In this document: piece after piece, positions 1 through 8,078 of the stretch
Layout of the letters: every line of letters begins with the position of its first letter
How positions within the stretch are numbered: position 1 is the first letter of the stretch
NCBI RefSeq assembly: GCF_034670005.1
Contig: NZ_JAXMOH010000002.1
Span: 248,001 to 312,000, forward strand
Direction: 5' to 3'
Origin: Thalassobius sp034670005
GTDB lineage: Bacteria; Pseudomonadota; Alphaproteobacteria; Rhodobacterales; Rhodobacteraceae
Length of the DNA: 64,000 nt
Notes under the pieces: generated by a model
The model's database searches: none
Told to the model about the DNA's origin: nothing
What the model saw: only the letters and a program-made list of their open reading frames with translations
Program-made: the position numbers and the translations under genes

Positions 1-1
1 A

Positions 2-136
2 CATGCGGGCAACGGTGTCACCAACATGCAGGCGCGGATCGAGAACCTTGACGGTCGCTTTGAAATCTTTTCCTCACCAGACGGCACCCGGATCATGGCG
101 CGGCTGCCACTTGCCAACACGGGTGGACCGGTATGA
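2..136 (+). CDS. Sensor histidine kinase, C-terminal fragment
   Basis: The window opens inside this gene, so only the last 44 codons are seen. They read as the end of a HATPase domain of the NarX/UhpB (HisKA_3) class: a GNGV motif resembling the G2 box, then a stretch ending in RIMARLPL, the final beta strand typical of these ATPase folds. The stop codon overlaps the start of the response regulator gene by four bases (ATGA), so kinase and regulator are almost certainly co-translated partners. The signal sensed cannot be told because the input domain is outside the window. Confidence 0.75.
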   Translation, partial: HAGNGVTNMQARIENLDGRFEIFSSPDGTRIMARLPLANTGGPV

Positions 137-786
137 AAGAGATACTGATCGTCGAAGATATCGCCGAAACCCGGCGCTGGCTGGGCGAAATTGCCAGCAC
201 AGCCTTTCCCGGCAGCACCATCAGCGAAGCCCGCAATATGCGGGCCGGGATTTCGGCGGTGGCAAGCAAGGATTTCGATCTGGCGATGATCGATCTTGGC
301 CTGCCGGACGGTTCGGGGCTCGACGTGCTGCGAAATCTGCGTTTGGTACAGCCCAAAGCCGCCTGTATCATCACCACTGTCATGGGCGAAGATTCCCATA
401 TCGTCGCCGCGCTTTCTGCCGGGGCAGACGGATATTTGTTGAAAGAACAACCCGAGGAGCTGCTGGTACAGCAATTGCGCCAGCTGGCGCAGGGTATTCC
501 AGCGCTGACGCCATCAATCGCGCGCCGCATCATGGACCATTTCCGTTATACTGGCCCAGCAGCCGATCCCGAAGACGAACTCAGTTCGCGCGAAAAAGAA
601 GTGCTGGCGCTGATCGGGCGGGGCTTGCGCAATATCGAAGTCGCCGAAGATCTGGATATCGCCGAAGGTACGGTGGCGAGCCACATAAAAACGATCTACC
701 GCAAACTGGGAATATCGTCGCGCGCCGAAGCCGCCTGGCATGCGGCCCGTATGGGGCTGGTCACACCCCAAAAGTCGGGCAGGTGA
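133..786 (+). CDS. Two-component response regulator, NarL/LuxR family
   Basis: A 217-residue DNA-binding response regulator. The N-terminal receiver domain (about 1-120) has the acidic pair E8/D9, phosphoacceptor D54 in the strand MIDLGLPDG and the conserved lysine in YLLKE near 103. The C-terminal LuxR-type helix-turn-helix (about 148-210) begins with LSSREKEVLALIGRG and has the recognition helix region TVASHIKTIYRKLG. The start overlaps the preceding kinase stop (ATGA), which fixes it and pairs the two as one system. Target genes are unknown; none of the neighbours to the right is obviously linked, since the next gene is convergent. Confidence 0.9.
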   Translation: MKEILIVEDIAETRRWLGEIASTAFPGSTISEARNMRAGISAVASKDFDLAMIDLGLPDGSGLDVLRNLRLVQPKAACIITTVMGEDSHIVAALSAGADGYLLKEQPEELLVQQLRQLAQGIPALTPSIARRIMDHFRYTGPAADPEDELSSREKEVLALIGRGLRNIEVAEDLDIAEGTVASHIKTIYRKLGISSRAEAAWHAARMGLVTPQKSGR

Positions 787-905
787 GTTTCAGTGCAGTA
801 TGACAACACCGCAACGACAAGGAGCGGTCGCTATCAAACGCAATGGAACTTGGTTTGATCAGGACGGCGTTCACCTCATACATATTTCGCATAATCGGTA
901 TTATG

Positions 906-917
906 GTAAATATTTAC
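906..917. other. AT-rich perfect palindrome
   Basis: GTAAATATTTAC is a perfect 12-bp palindrome in an AT-rich 200-bp stretch between two convergent genes. A promoter is not expected there, so it may be chance. Apart from this and the hairpin at 992-1018 I see nothing in the 787-1031 gap. Confidence 0.3.
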
Positions 918-991
918 AATACGAAGATATGCCTGAAAATGAATTTTATAACTTTTAACAATTACTTAGATCATACTTTAATATCGAAATT

Positions 992-1018
992 GCTGAACCG
1001 AACAAAGCCCGGTTCAGC
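992..1018 (-). terminator. Hairpin terminator after pcaF
   Basis: A 9-bp perfect stem (GCTGAACCG / CGGTTCAGC) with a 9-nt loop lies 14 bases past the pcaF stop and is followed on the minus strand by AATTT. The T-tract is weak, but position and symmetry between two convergent genes fit a terminator. Confidence 0.6.
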
Positions 1019-1031
1019 AAGAAAGTCAATT

Positions 1032-2237
1032 TCAGACCGCTTCCAGCGCAATCGCGATGCCCTGGCCCACGCCAATACACATCGTTGCCAATGCCCGTTT
1101 GCCACCATTGAGTTTCAGTTCCAGCGCCGCCGTCCCGGTAAGACGCGCGCCCGACATGCCCAAAGGATGCCCGAGGGAAATCGCACCGCCGTTCGGGTTA
1201 ACCCGCGGGTCGTCATCGGCAATTCCCAGATCGCGCAGCGTTGCCAGGCCTTGGCTGGCAAAGGCTTCGTTCAGTTCGATCACGTCGAAATCGCTTTGGT
1301 TCAACTGCAAACGCGCCATCAACTTCTTCGATGCAGGCGCCGGTCCAAAGCCCATGATCCGTGGCGGAACACCGGCCATAGCGCCGCCCGAAACCTTTGC
1401 AATCGGCGTAAGCCCATGTTTTTCAGCAGCTTCCTTGCTGGCAATGATCAACGCCGCCGCGCCATCATTGACACCGCTGGCATTGCCCGCCGTGACGGAA
1501 CCCCCTTCACGGAACGGTGCGCGCAATTTGGCCAATGCCTCCAACGTTGTGGATGGCCGCGGATGCTCATCAGTATCGACAATGATGGGATCGCCTTTGC
1601 GCTGCGGAATGGATACCGGAGTGATTTCCCGGGCCAGCCTACCATTGTCTTGCGCCCTACCCGCTTTCTGTTGCGAGCGAACTGCAAAAAGGTCCTGATC
1701 TTCGCGGCTTATACCGAAGTCTTCAACTACATTCTCTGCGGTTTCTGGCATCGACTCGACACCATATTGTGCCTTCATCAACGGGTTGATGAAGCGCCAC
1801 CCAATGGTGGTATCGAAGACTGCATTCGCGCGGGAAAAGGCCGTTTCCGCCTTGGGCATAACAAATGGTGCGCGCGACATGCTTTCAACCCCACCAGCGA
1901 TGATCAGATCGGCTTCGCCCGCCTTGATGGCACGTGCGGCCGCGATCACTGCATCCATGCCAGAGCCGCATAGACGGTTCATTGTTGTCCCCGGAACAGA
2001 TTCCGGAAAGCCAGCCAATAACAAGCACATACGAGCCACATTTCGGTTGTCTTCACCGGCCTGATTGGCGCAGCCGTAAATGACATCGTCAATCTCGGCT
2101 AAATCCATACCCGGATTTCGTTCGGCCAGCGCCCTAAGCGGGACCGCCCCCAGATCGTCAGGCCGGACGGCCGCCAAGGCACCTCCGAAACGGCCAATAG
2201 GAGTACGAACATAATCGCAAATATAGGCGTCTTTCAT
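1032..2237 (-). CDS. pcaF: 3-oxoadipyl-CoA thiolase
   Basis: A full-length 401-residue thiolase. It cleaves beta-ketoadipyl-CoA to succinyl-CoA and acetyl-CoA at the end of the beta-ketoadipate (protocatechuate) or phenylacetate pathway in the cytoplasm. The nucleophile Cys90 sits in NRLCGSGMDAV, the GHPLGMSGAR histidine motif and the CIGVGQG second cysteine are present, and the N-terminus (YICDYVRTPIGRFGGAL) together with GEDNRNVARM is characteristic of PcaF/PaaJ rather than PhbA. No other pca or paa genes are adjacent, so a more general acetyl-CoA acyltransferase role is possible. It is convergent with the response regulator. Confidence 0.87.
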   Translation of the reverse strand: MKDAYICDYVRTPIGRFGGALAAVRPDDLGAVPLRALAERNPGMDLAEIDDVIYGCANQAGEDNRNVARMCLLLAGFPESVPGTTMNRLCGSGMDAVIAAARAIKAGEADLIIAGGVESMSRAPFVMPKAETAFSRANAVFDTTIGWRFINPLMKAQYGVESMPETAENVVEDFGISREDQDLFAVRSQQKAGRAQDNGRLAREITPVSIPQRKGDPIIVDTDEHPRPSTTLEALAKLRAPFREGGSVTAGNASGVNDGAAALIIASKEAAEKHGLTPIAKVSGGAMAGVPPRIMGFGPAPASKKLMARLQLNQSDFDVIELNEAFASQGLATLRDLGIADDDPRVNPNGGAISLGHPLGMSGARLTGTAALELKLNGGKRALATMCIGVGQGIAIALEAV

Positions 2238-2848
2238 CAGGTCAGCTCCAATACATTCATTTTGGTTACTGCGCCTTTCCGTCTTGCAGGCGCGTTTGTT
2301 TGGGATCGCAGGCCGTTGGCGAAGTTTGAGGACCGATTTACCACCGGATCAAGCCGAAATGACCGATTACTAATAGCCTCCATCCCTCTGACGCAATGAA
2401 TAGGATATGCGCTCGGTTGCTCCCAGATATTTTGCTCAAATAATGATATTTGTTCTCATGCTGATCTATGGTGTTCACATTGCGAACAATTCAGCGGGAC
2501 CAGTTTAGCTTCGTCACGGGGCACCACAACATAAGGTCTGGCACTCCGGTTGTCAGTTCATACGGGTCAAGCGTCAACACGGATTGGCGCCTGATGACGC
2601 GCTCATTAGTCCGCCACAACGGGTGCTCCCATCCTGCCTCCAAAGTGGATTGCCAATTATTAACATAAACTTACAACACACTCCTCAACTCTCAACAAAG
2701 ATACAACAATTTCACGCATTTCTTCGTAAAGCAAAGCTGGCTCTCGACACTGAGCCAATCGCACAGGTAAGATTCATTATAAGTATGCTGGTAGGAGGAG
2801 ACAGGATTCACGCCATCAATGCGCGGATTTCTGGAAGACGTGGGCAAT
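2238..2848. other. Long intergenic region upstream of the LuxR orphan
   Basis: About 600 bases without a convincing gene, separating divergent pcaF and the LuxR-type regulator. The only structure I noticed is a short dyad CAAAT-N6-ATTTG at 2437-2452 and a strong AGGAGGAG at 2793-2800. No lux-box-like 18-20 bp dyad next to the regulator stood out by eye. Confidence 0.4.
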
Positions 2849-3604
2849 ATGAGCAATAGCGAATATCTTAAGGCGATAACGAATGCGCAAAGCATCGAAG
2901 AACTTTGGGATATGCATGTCAAGCGAATGGCAATTTACGGCTTTGACCGCTTGCTTTATGGATTCACCCGCTACCGCACCACCACTTCGTTGGGTGACCC
3001 CGAAGATTTCGTCATCCTGACCAATCACGATCCGGCTTACACTGATATCTTCATGGGGCAGCAGCTATATTTCCACGCCCCAATGGTGAAATGGGTATTA
3101 GAAAACGAAGGCGCTTGCAGCTGGAACATCCTGCGCAAGATGATGGACAGTGGCACACTGACCCAAAGCGAAAGAAAAGTGATTGAATTCAACGTCTCAA
3201 TGAACGTTTTGGCGGGCTATTCGATCAGTTTCAAATCCATCTCGCCGCGTGCCAAAGGGGCGATTGCACTGACCGCAAGGGCCAATATCAGCCAGGACGA
3301 AATTGATGAAGTTTGGGCCAAACATGGCGAAGAAATCATCGTCATGAACAATATCGCGCATCTGAAGATCATGACCCTGCCCCAGTCGGTTCCCGGCCGC
3401 GGCCTGACCAAGAGGCAGAAAGAAGCCTTGGAATGGGTAGGCGACGGTAAAACCACGCAGGACATCGCCCTGTTGATGGGTCTGACACCTGCCACGGTGG
3501 AAAAACATCTCCGGTTGGCGCGCGATGCGTTGAACGTGGAAACCACGGCGCAGGCGGTATTGAAAGCCGCTTTGCAGAACCAGATGTTTGTCATTGAAGC
3601 CTGA
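2849..3604 (+). CDS. LuxR-type autoinducer-binding regulator without a partner synthase
   Basis: A 251-residue protein with an N-terminal autoinducer-binding domain (about 10-165) and a C-terminal LuxR helix-turn-helix (about 185-245; LTKRQKEALEWVGDGK... ATVEKHLRLARDAL). No luxI-like gene lies in the window, so it is a LuxR orphan here. Counting by the spacing of the TraR pocket residues W57, Y61, D70, P71 and W85, this protein has Y64, F68, A77, P78 and W92: three of five differ. A longer reading from 2819 adds ten residues; AGGAGGAG at 2793 is 18 bases from that ATG, whereas GGAAG at 2833 lies 11 bases from the start chosen here, so the start is uncertain. Confidence 0.82.
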   Translation: MSNSEYLKAITNAQSIEELWDMHVKRMAIYGFDRLLYGFTRYRTTTSLGDPEDFVILTNHDPAYTDIFMGQQLYFHAPMVKWVLENEGACSWNILRKMMDSGTLTQSERKVIEFNVSMNVLAGYSISFKSISPRAKGAIALTARANISQDEIDEVWAKHGEEIIVMNNIAHLKIMTLPQSVPGRGLTKRQKEALEWVGDGKTTQDIALLMGLTPATVEKHLRLARDALNVETTAQAVLKAALQNQMFVIEA

Positions 3605-3962
3605 CAATCTGCAAACCTACGGATAAAAACCGTCCGACTGGTTAGTTTTATTAAGTGTTTTCAAGTAGATTTCGACGATTAAGTCTAAAAGGTAGGGAAT
3701 CCCATACTTTCTTGAATGGCCGCTCCCGGGCACTCTGACAGCGTTCCGTGAGTGGTGGCTTTAGCCTTGGAACTTTCGATAAGAAACCTTGTGATTTCAG
3801 GCCCTTCTTTTCGACCGGTATTCCCGGACGCTGGCTTGCCGCCAATATTTTCGGCTGGCAGGTCAGCACTGGGCGCGCCCTTGCTCATCCCCAATCGTAA
3901 TGGGGTGCGTTCAAATTGTCGGAGCGGAGGCGTCACAAACGCCGCCGCTCCGATTTTTTTTT
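3605..3962 (+). ncRNA. Possible long 3' UTR or small RNA ending at a strong terminator
   Basis: After the LuxR stop there are 315 bases with no credible gene before a very strong plus-strand terminator at 3919-3962. A second hairpin (CCCCA-N7-TGGGG, 3889-3905) precedes it, and 3829-3865 contains short complementary GCCGCC/GGCTGGC segments. The stretch may be the 3' UTR of the regulator or hold an independent small RNA. I could not find a convincing internal promoter, so the 5' end is unknown and the RNA call is tentative. Confidence 0.3.
3919..3962 (+). terminator. Strong rho-independent terminator
   Basis: A 12-13 bp GC stem (CGGAGCGG-A-GGCG pairing with CGCC-G-CCGCTCCG, one mismatch), a 7-nt loop and nine consecutive T on the plus strand. 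It terminates rightward transcription from the LuxR gene or from an RNA inside 3605-3918. Confidence 0.9.
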
Positions 3963-4034
3963 AGACCTTCAAAATTGATGCTTTTCGTACAAGGCGCATC
4001 CTGAGGGGACTGCCCATTTCACCTTGTCATGACA

Positions 4035-4063
4035 TAAAAAAACGCCCCGCAAAAGCGAGGCGT
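4035..4063 (-). terminator. rpsB-tsf operon terminator
   Basis: On the minus strand ACGCCTCGC-TTTT-GCGGGGCGT (one G-T type mismatch position) is followed by a run of seven T. It lies 27 bases past the tsf stop. Confidence 0.9.
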
Positions 4064-4089
4064 CTTTCCAATTTCATTTCTGATCGAAA

Positions 4090-4965
4090 TCAGCCCTGGG
4101 CAGCCTTGGCGACTTCAGCGGCGAAATCTTCTTCTTTCTTTTCGATGCCTTCACCCACTTCCAAGCGCACGAAACCGATGATTTCAACGCCAGCTTCTTT
4201 GGCGGCATCGGCCACGGTCAGATCCGGGTTCACCACAAATGCCTGCCCCAGAAGAGTGCTTTCTGCGATGAATTTCTTCATCCGGCCAACGATCATCTTT
4301 TCGATCACCTGCTCGGGCTTACCCGATTCACGTGCGATATCGATCTGAATACCGCGCTCTTTTTCAACGATGGCGGGGTCCAGGTCTGCTTCGCCCAGAG
4401 CGGCGGGGTTCGCAGCGGCGATATGCATCGCGACCTGCTTGCCGAACGCTTCATTGTCAGCCGACAGCGCAACCAGAACGCCGATCTTGCCCATGCTGTC
4501 CGCGACAGCATTGTGGACATAGGACACCACGCAGGCACCTTCGACCGAAGCCATGCGGCGCAGCCCCATGTTTTCGCCGATAGTAGCGATCTTGTCGGTG
4601 ATGGTGTCGCCAACCGTTTTGCCGCCCAGATCTGCCGCTTTCAACGCATCGATATCAGCAGCATTCAGAGCCACGCCAGCGATACCGCTGACCATTGACT
4701 GGAATTCGGCATTCTTGGCAACGAAATCGGTTTCCGAGTTCACTTCAATCGCAACACCCTTACCGTCGGCAACGGCCACAGCGACCAACCCTTCGGCGGC
4801 AGTACGGCCCGATTTCTTGGCAGCTTTGGCCAAACCTTTGGTGCGCAGCCAGTCGATTGCGGCTTCCATGTCGCCATCGGTTTCGGTCAGCGCTTTTTTC
4901 GCATCCATCATGCCCGCGCCGGTAGTGTCGCGCAGCTCTTTAACCTGTACAGCTGTGATCGCCAT
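4090..4965 (-). CDS. tsf: Elongation factor Ts
   Basis: A 291-residue guanine-nucleotide exchange factor for EF-Tu. The N-terminal UBA-like region with the TGAGMMDAKKAL signature (about 15-26) and the TDFVAKN segment (near 79-85) that contacts EF-Tu are intact. It is the second gene of the rpsB-tsf operon, 80 bases after rpsB, with AGGAG just upstream of its start. Length is normal for alphaproteobacteria. Expressed constitutively at high level with ribosomal proteins; its own terminator follows at once. Confidence 0.97.
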   Translation of the reverse strand: MAITAVQVKELRDTTGAGMMDAKKALTETDGDMEAAIDWLRTKGLAKAAKKSGRTAAEGLVAVAVADGKGVAIEVNSETDFVAKNAEFQSMVSGIAGVALNAADIDALKAADLGGKTVGDTITDKIATIGENMGLRRMASVEGACVVSYVHNAVADSMGKIGVLVALSADNEAFGKQVAMHIAAANPAALGEADLDPAIVEKERGIQIDIARESGKPEQVIEKMIVGRMKKFIAESTLLGQAFVVNPDLTVADAAKEAGVEIIGFVRLEVGEGIEKKEEDFAAEVAKAAQG

Positions 4966-5045
4966 CGTTTGGCTCTCCTCGGAATAGATATTGAAGGTCC
5001 GAGTGCGGCATAGCCCGCACCCGGTATCAGATTTGTGACGAAGCC

Positions 5046-5813
5046 TTACGCTTCGGCGGCTTCTTCAGCGGCTTCTTCCACCGGGGCGGCTTCCAGCGCG
5101 CCCAGATCGACACCAGCGCCTTCCATCTGGGCGGTCATACCGTCCAGTGCGGCGCGGCTGGCCAGATCGCAATACAGAGTGATCGCGCGCGAAGCGTCGT
5201 CGTTGCCGGGGATGATGTAATCGATGCCATCGGGCGAACAGTTGGTGTCGACCACGGCCACAACCGGGATTCCCAGCTTGTTGGCTTCGGCAATCGCCAG
5301 CGCTTCTTTCTTGACGTCGATGACGAACAGCAGGTCCGGAACGCCGCCCATGTCACGAATACCGCCCAGCGAAGCCTGCAGCTTCTGCTGGTCGCGATCC
5401 ATGTTCAGACGCTCTTTCTTGGTCAGGCCTTCTGCGCCTGTTTCCAGTTGCTCGTCGATCGACTTCAGACGGTTGATCGACTGCGAAACGGTCTGCCAGT
5501 TGGTCAGGGTGCCGCCCAGCCAACGGTGGTTCATGTAATACTGGGCGCATTTCTCGGCGGCTTCAGCAACCGGCGTGGACGCCTGACGCTTGGTACCGAC
5601 GAACAGAACCCGGCCGCCTTTGGCAACGGTGTCGCGGATCACTTTCAGAGCCTGATCCAGCATCGGGACCGTCTGTGTCAGGTCCATGATGTGGATGCCG
5701 TTGCGCGAGCCATAAATAAACTCGCCCATACGGGGGTTCCAACGTTGGGTCTGGTGACCGAAGTGTACGCCAGCTTCCAGCAGCTGACGCATGGTGAATT
5801 CAGGAAGAGCCAT
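5046..5813 (-). CDS. rpsB: 30S ribosomal protein S2
   Basis: A 255-residue S2 protein of the small subunit head/body junction. The opening MALPEFTMRQLLEAG followed by HFGHQTQRWNPRM is diagnostic, and the tail is rich in Glu/Ala as in relatives. Two in-frame ATGs occur at 5819 and 5813. The GGAAAGGA at about 5822-5829 is only two bases from the first but eight from the second, so the start at 5813 is chosen. First gene of the rpsB-tsf operon; in many bacteria S2 represses its own operon through the leader. Confidence 0.97.
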   Translation of the reverse strand: MALPEFTMRQLLEAGVHFGHQTQRWNPRMGEFIYGSRNGIHIMDLTQTVPMLDQALKVIRDTVAKGGRVLFVGTKRQASTPVAEAAEKCAQYYMNHRWLGGTLTNWQTVSQSINRLKSIDEQLETGAEGLTKKERLNMDRDQQKLQASLGGIRDMGGVPDLLFVIDVKKEALAIAEANKLGIPVVAVVDTNCSPDGIDYIIPGNDDASRAITLYCDLASRAALDGMTAQMEGAGVDLGALEAAPVEEAAEEAAEA

Positions 5814-6182
5814 GTCCATATTCCTTTCCGGTTTGGCCTAAGCGGGGTATTCAGGGCATTTGCCCAACCGGCGGACCTGTACAGGATTTCTCCCTGCCAG
5901 GCCCAACCCCGCCTGTGAAGTGAGCGCGCATCTAAGCCATTTCAAAAGGCTTGGCAACCCTCATTCGGATTCGGGGCCGATTTCGCCCCTTTCGTGCAGG
6001 ACACCTGGATCGCAGGTTCCGCGTATTTTGACCAAAATGAACTGGCAAGTGCCGAACCGGTAATACAGCAGCAACCCGGAACGAATACATCGGGACTGCG
6101 CCGCAACCAACCTCAGACATATTCGCCGCAGCCAACGTCACGGCCCTTGCAGCGGTCGGGTATTGGCGGCAAAAACGATCCG
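5814..6182. other. Divergent intergenic region, rpsB leader and psuK upstream region
   Basis: The left part (5814-5928) is the probable leader of rpsB-tsf. The right part upstream of psuK holds only short hairpins (GGGGC-N7-GCCCC at 5973-5989 and ACCTG-N5-CAGGT at 6003-6017). I do not recognise a known riboswitch and no small gene is convincing. Confidence 0.35.
5929..5957 (-). promoter_or_regulatory. Probable rpsB-tsf promoter
   Basis: On the minus strand TTGCCA, a 17-base spacer and TAGATG match the sigma-70 consensus well, giving a leader of about 110 bases before rpsB. Recognised by eye only. Confidence 0.4.
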
Positions 6183-7076
6183 ATGAAAAATACCCCAGAT
6201 ATCCTTTGTATCGGTTCCGTGCTGTGGGACGTGATCGGCCGCGCCCCCATCGTGATGCGGCAAGGTTCTGACGTGCCGGGCCGGATTGAACGGCTTCCCG
6301 GAGGGGTGGCGATGAATATCGCCATGGCGCTTGGTCGGATGGGGTTGAAACCGTCAGTCCTCACCGCCGTCGGCCGCGATCTGGAAGGCGACGAACTGCT
6401 GGCAACCTGCCAGCGTTTGGGCATCGACACCGCACATGCCTATCGGTCCCATGATCTGCCGACCGACAAGTATATGGCGGTCGAAGGAGCCAACGGGCTG
6501 ATTGCGGCGATCGCCGACGCGCTTTCACTGGAAGCAGCAGGCGACAAGATCCTGCACCCGCTGATCAACGGACCACTGGGGTCGCATAGCGCGCCCTATG
6601 AGGGGCTGATTGCGCTTGATGGCAACCTGACCCATGCGCTGTTGGAAAACATCGCCACCCATGCGGCCTTTGCCCGGGCTGATCTGCGTGTCGCTCCGGC
6701 GTCTCCCGGCAAGGCGGAGCGTCTGCGACCGTTCCTGCGTCACTCGCGCGCCGTTCTTTATGTCAATCTCGAAGAGGCCGGGTTGCTGTGCCAGCAAAAC
6801 TTTGACAATTCGACCCAGGCAGCATCCGCTCTTGTCGAACGCGGCGCTGCACGCGCCTTGGTCACTCATGGCGCCGAGTCGGCCAGCGATGGCTGCGCCC
6901 AAGGCGTGATCAATGCCACACCGCCCGAAGTCCTGGTCACCCGCATCACCGGCGCGGGTGACACGTTCATGGCCGCCCACATGGCCGCCGAACGCGGCGG
7001 CATGACCCGCGAACAGGCACTGAACCGCGCACTTGCCGTTGCCGCAGCCTATGTATCCGGAGAACAACCAGCATGA
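6183..7076 (+). CDS. psuK: Pseudouridine kinase, PfkB family
   Basis: A 297-residue sugar kinase of the PfkB/ribokinase fold that would phosphorylate pseudouridine to pseudouridine 5'-phosphate. Its N-terminal nucleoside-binding region (ILCIGSVLWDVIGRAP) and GGVAMNIAMALGRMG motif are present, and the C-terminal PfkB signature RITGAGDTFMAAHMAA carries the catalytic Asp. The function is inferred mainly from overlap (ATGA) with psuG, the next enzyme. An open frame extends 63 codons upstream but its composition is not kinase-like, so the ATG at 6183 is chosen; there is no strong ribosome-binding site. Confidence 0.88.
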   Translation: MKNTPDILCIGSVLWDVIGRAPIVMRQGSDVPGRIERLPGGVAMNIAMALGRMGLKPSVLTAVGRDLEGDELLATCQRLGIDTAHAYRSHDLPTDKYMAVEGANGLIAAIADALSLEAAGDKILHPLINGPLGSHSAPYEGLIALDGNLTHALLENIATHAAFARADLRVAPASPGKAERLRPFLRHSRAVLYVNLEEAGLLCQQNFDNSTQAASALVERGAARALVTHGAESASDGCAQGVINATPPEVLVTRITGAGDTFMAAHMAAERGGMTREQALNRALAVAAAYVSGEQPA

Positions 7077-7978
7077 CCTTTGCCCCGGTTCTGTCACCCG
7101 AAGTGAGCGCGGCCCAAAAAGCCGGCAGCGCCATCGTGGCGCTGGAAAGCACCATCATCACTCATGGGATGCCCTATCCGCAGAACCTGCAAACCGCCCG
7201 TCGGGTCGAATCCGAACTGCGCTCGGCAGGGGCAACCCCGGCCACAATCGCAGTGATCGACGGTAATCTTCATGCGGGTCTGACCGATGAACAGTTGCAA
7301 TCGCTGGCCAAAGCGCGCGACGTGGCCAAGCTCAGCAGTGCCGATCTGGCCGCCTGCATGGCCCAAGGGCGCACAGGGGCAACCACCGTCGCGGCGACCA
7401 TGATCGCCGCGCATCTTGCAGGCATCGCCGTGTTTGCCACCGGTGGCATTGGCGGGGTGCATAAGGGCGCCGAGCACAGCTTCGACATATCTGCCGATCT
7501 GCGCGAACTGTCGCAAACCCCGGTCACCGTTGTCGCCGCCGGGGCCAAAGCGATCCTCGATGTACCGAAAACACTGGAAGTGCTGGAAACACTGGGAGTG
7601 CCGGTCATCGCTTACCGTCAGCAATCCTTCCCCGCTTTCTGGTCGGCCACCTCTGACCTGATCGCGCCGTTGCGGATGGACAATGCCGCCGATATCGCCG
7701 CAGCGCACAAGATGCGGGCGCGTCTGGGCCTGCCCGGCGGGCAACTTGTCGCCAATCCGATCCCAACAAACGCCGAGATTCCACAATCGGTGATGTCTCC
7801 GGTGATTGCCCAGGCCACAGCCGAAGCGACAGCCCAAGGCATCAGCGGTAAGGCGGTGACACCGTTTCTGTTGCAACGGATTTTCGAATTGACCGAAGGC
7901 AGGTCGCTGGATGCCAATATCGAACTGGTGCTGAACAATGCGCGCCTGGCCGCCGCAATCGCCCGCGAATTGATCTGA
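7073..7978 (+). CDS. psuG: Pseudouridine-5'-phosphate glycosidase
   Basis: A 301-residue PsuG (IndA/YeiN family) enzyme that splits pseudouridine 5'-phosphate into uracil and ribose 5-phosphate, completing the breakdown begun by PsuK. Residues E25, K86 and K159 correspond by motif and spacing to the E31, K93 and K166 of the E. coli enzyme (LESTIITHGMP, VAKLSSADL, GAKAILDVPKTLE), and the FATGGIGGVHKGAE loop is intact. The start overlaps the psuK stop by four bases. No dedicated nucleoside transporter lies next to the pair. Confidence 0.95.
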   Translation: MTFAPVLSPEVSAAQKAGSAIVALESTIITHGMPYPQNLQTARRVESELRSAGATPATIAVIDGNLHAGLTDEQLQSLAKARDVAKLSSADLAACMAQGRTGATTVAATMIAAHLAGIAVFATGGIGGVHKGAEHSFDISADLRELSQTPVTVVAAGAKAILDVPKTLEVLETLGVPVIAYRQQSFPAFWSATSDLIAPLRMDNAADIAAAHKMRARLGLPGGQLVANPIPTNAEIPQSVMSPVIAQATAEATAQGISGKAVTPFLLQRIFELTEGRSLDANIELVLNNARLAAAIARELI

Positions 7979-8078
7979 GCCGATAATACCGCCACGCCAA
8001 ACGCCATCGGGTCATTGTGATAGCTGTCCAAAGTGCCTAGATAGGCGGCAACGCCCTTGATCATGCGGTGCCTTCCAG

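Noticed and set aside
843..1973. A 376-codon open frame opposite pcaF
   Set aside because: Antisense shadow of a clear thiolase; Arg/Cys/His-rich composition with no family resemblance.
2437..2452. Dyad CAAAT-N6-ATTTG as a lux-box
   Set aside because: Arms of five bases are too short and AT-rich, and it lies about 400 bases from the regulator start.
3752..3964. Small frame of 70 codons before the strong terminator
   Set aside because: It runs through the terminator stem and into the T-tract, so it cannot be translated as a normal gene.
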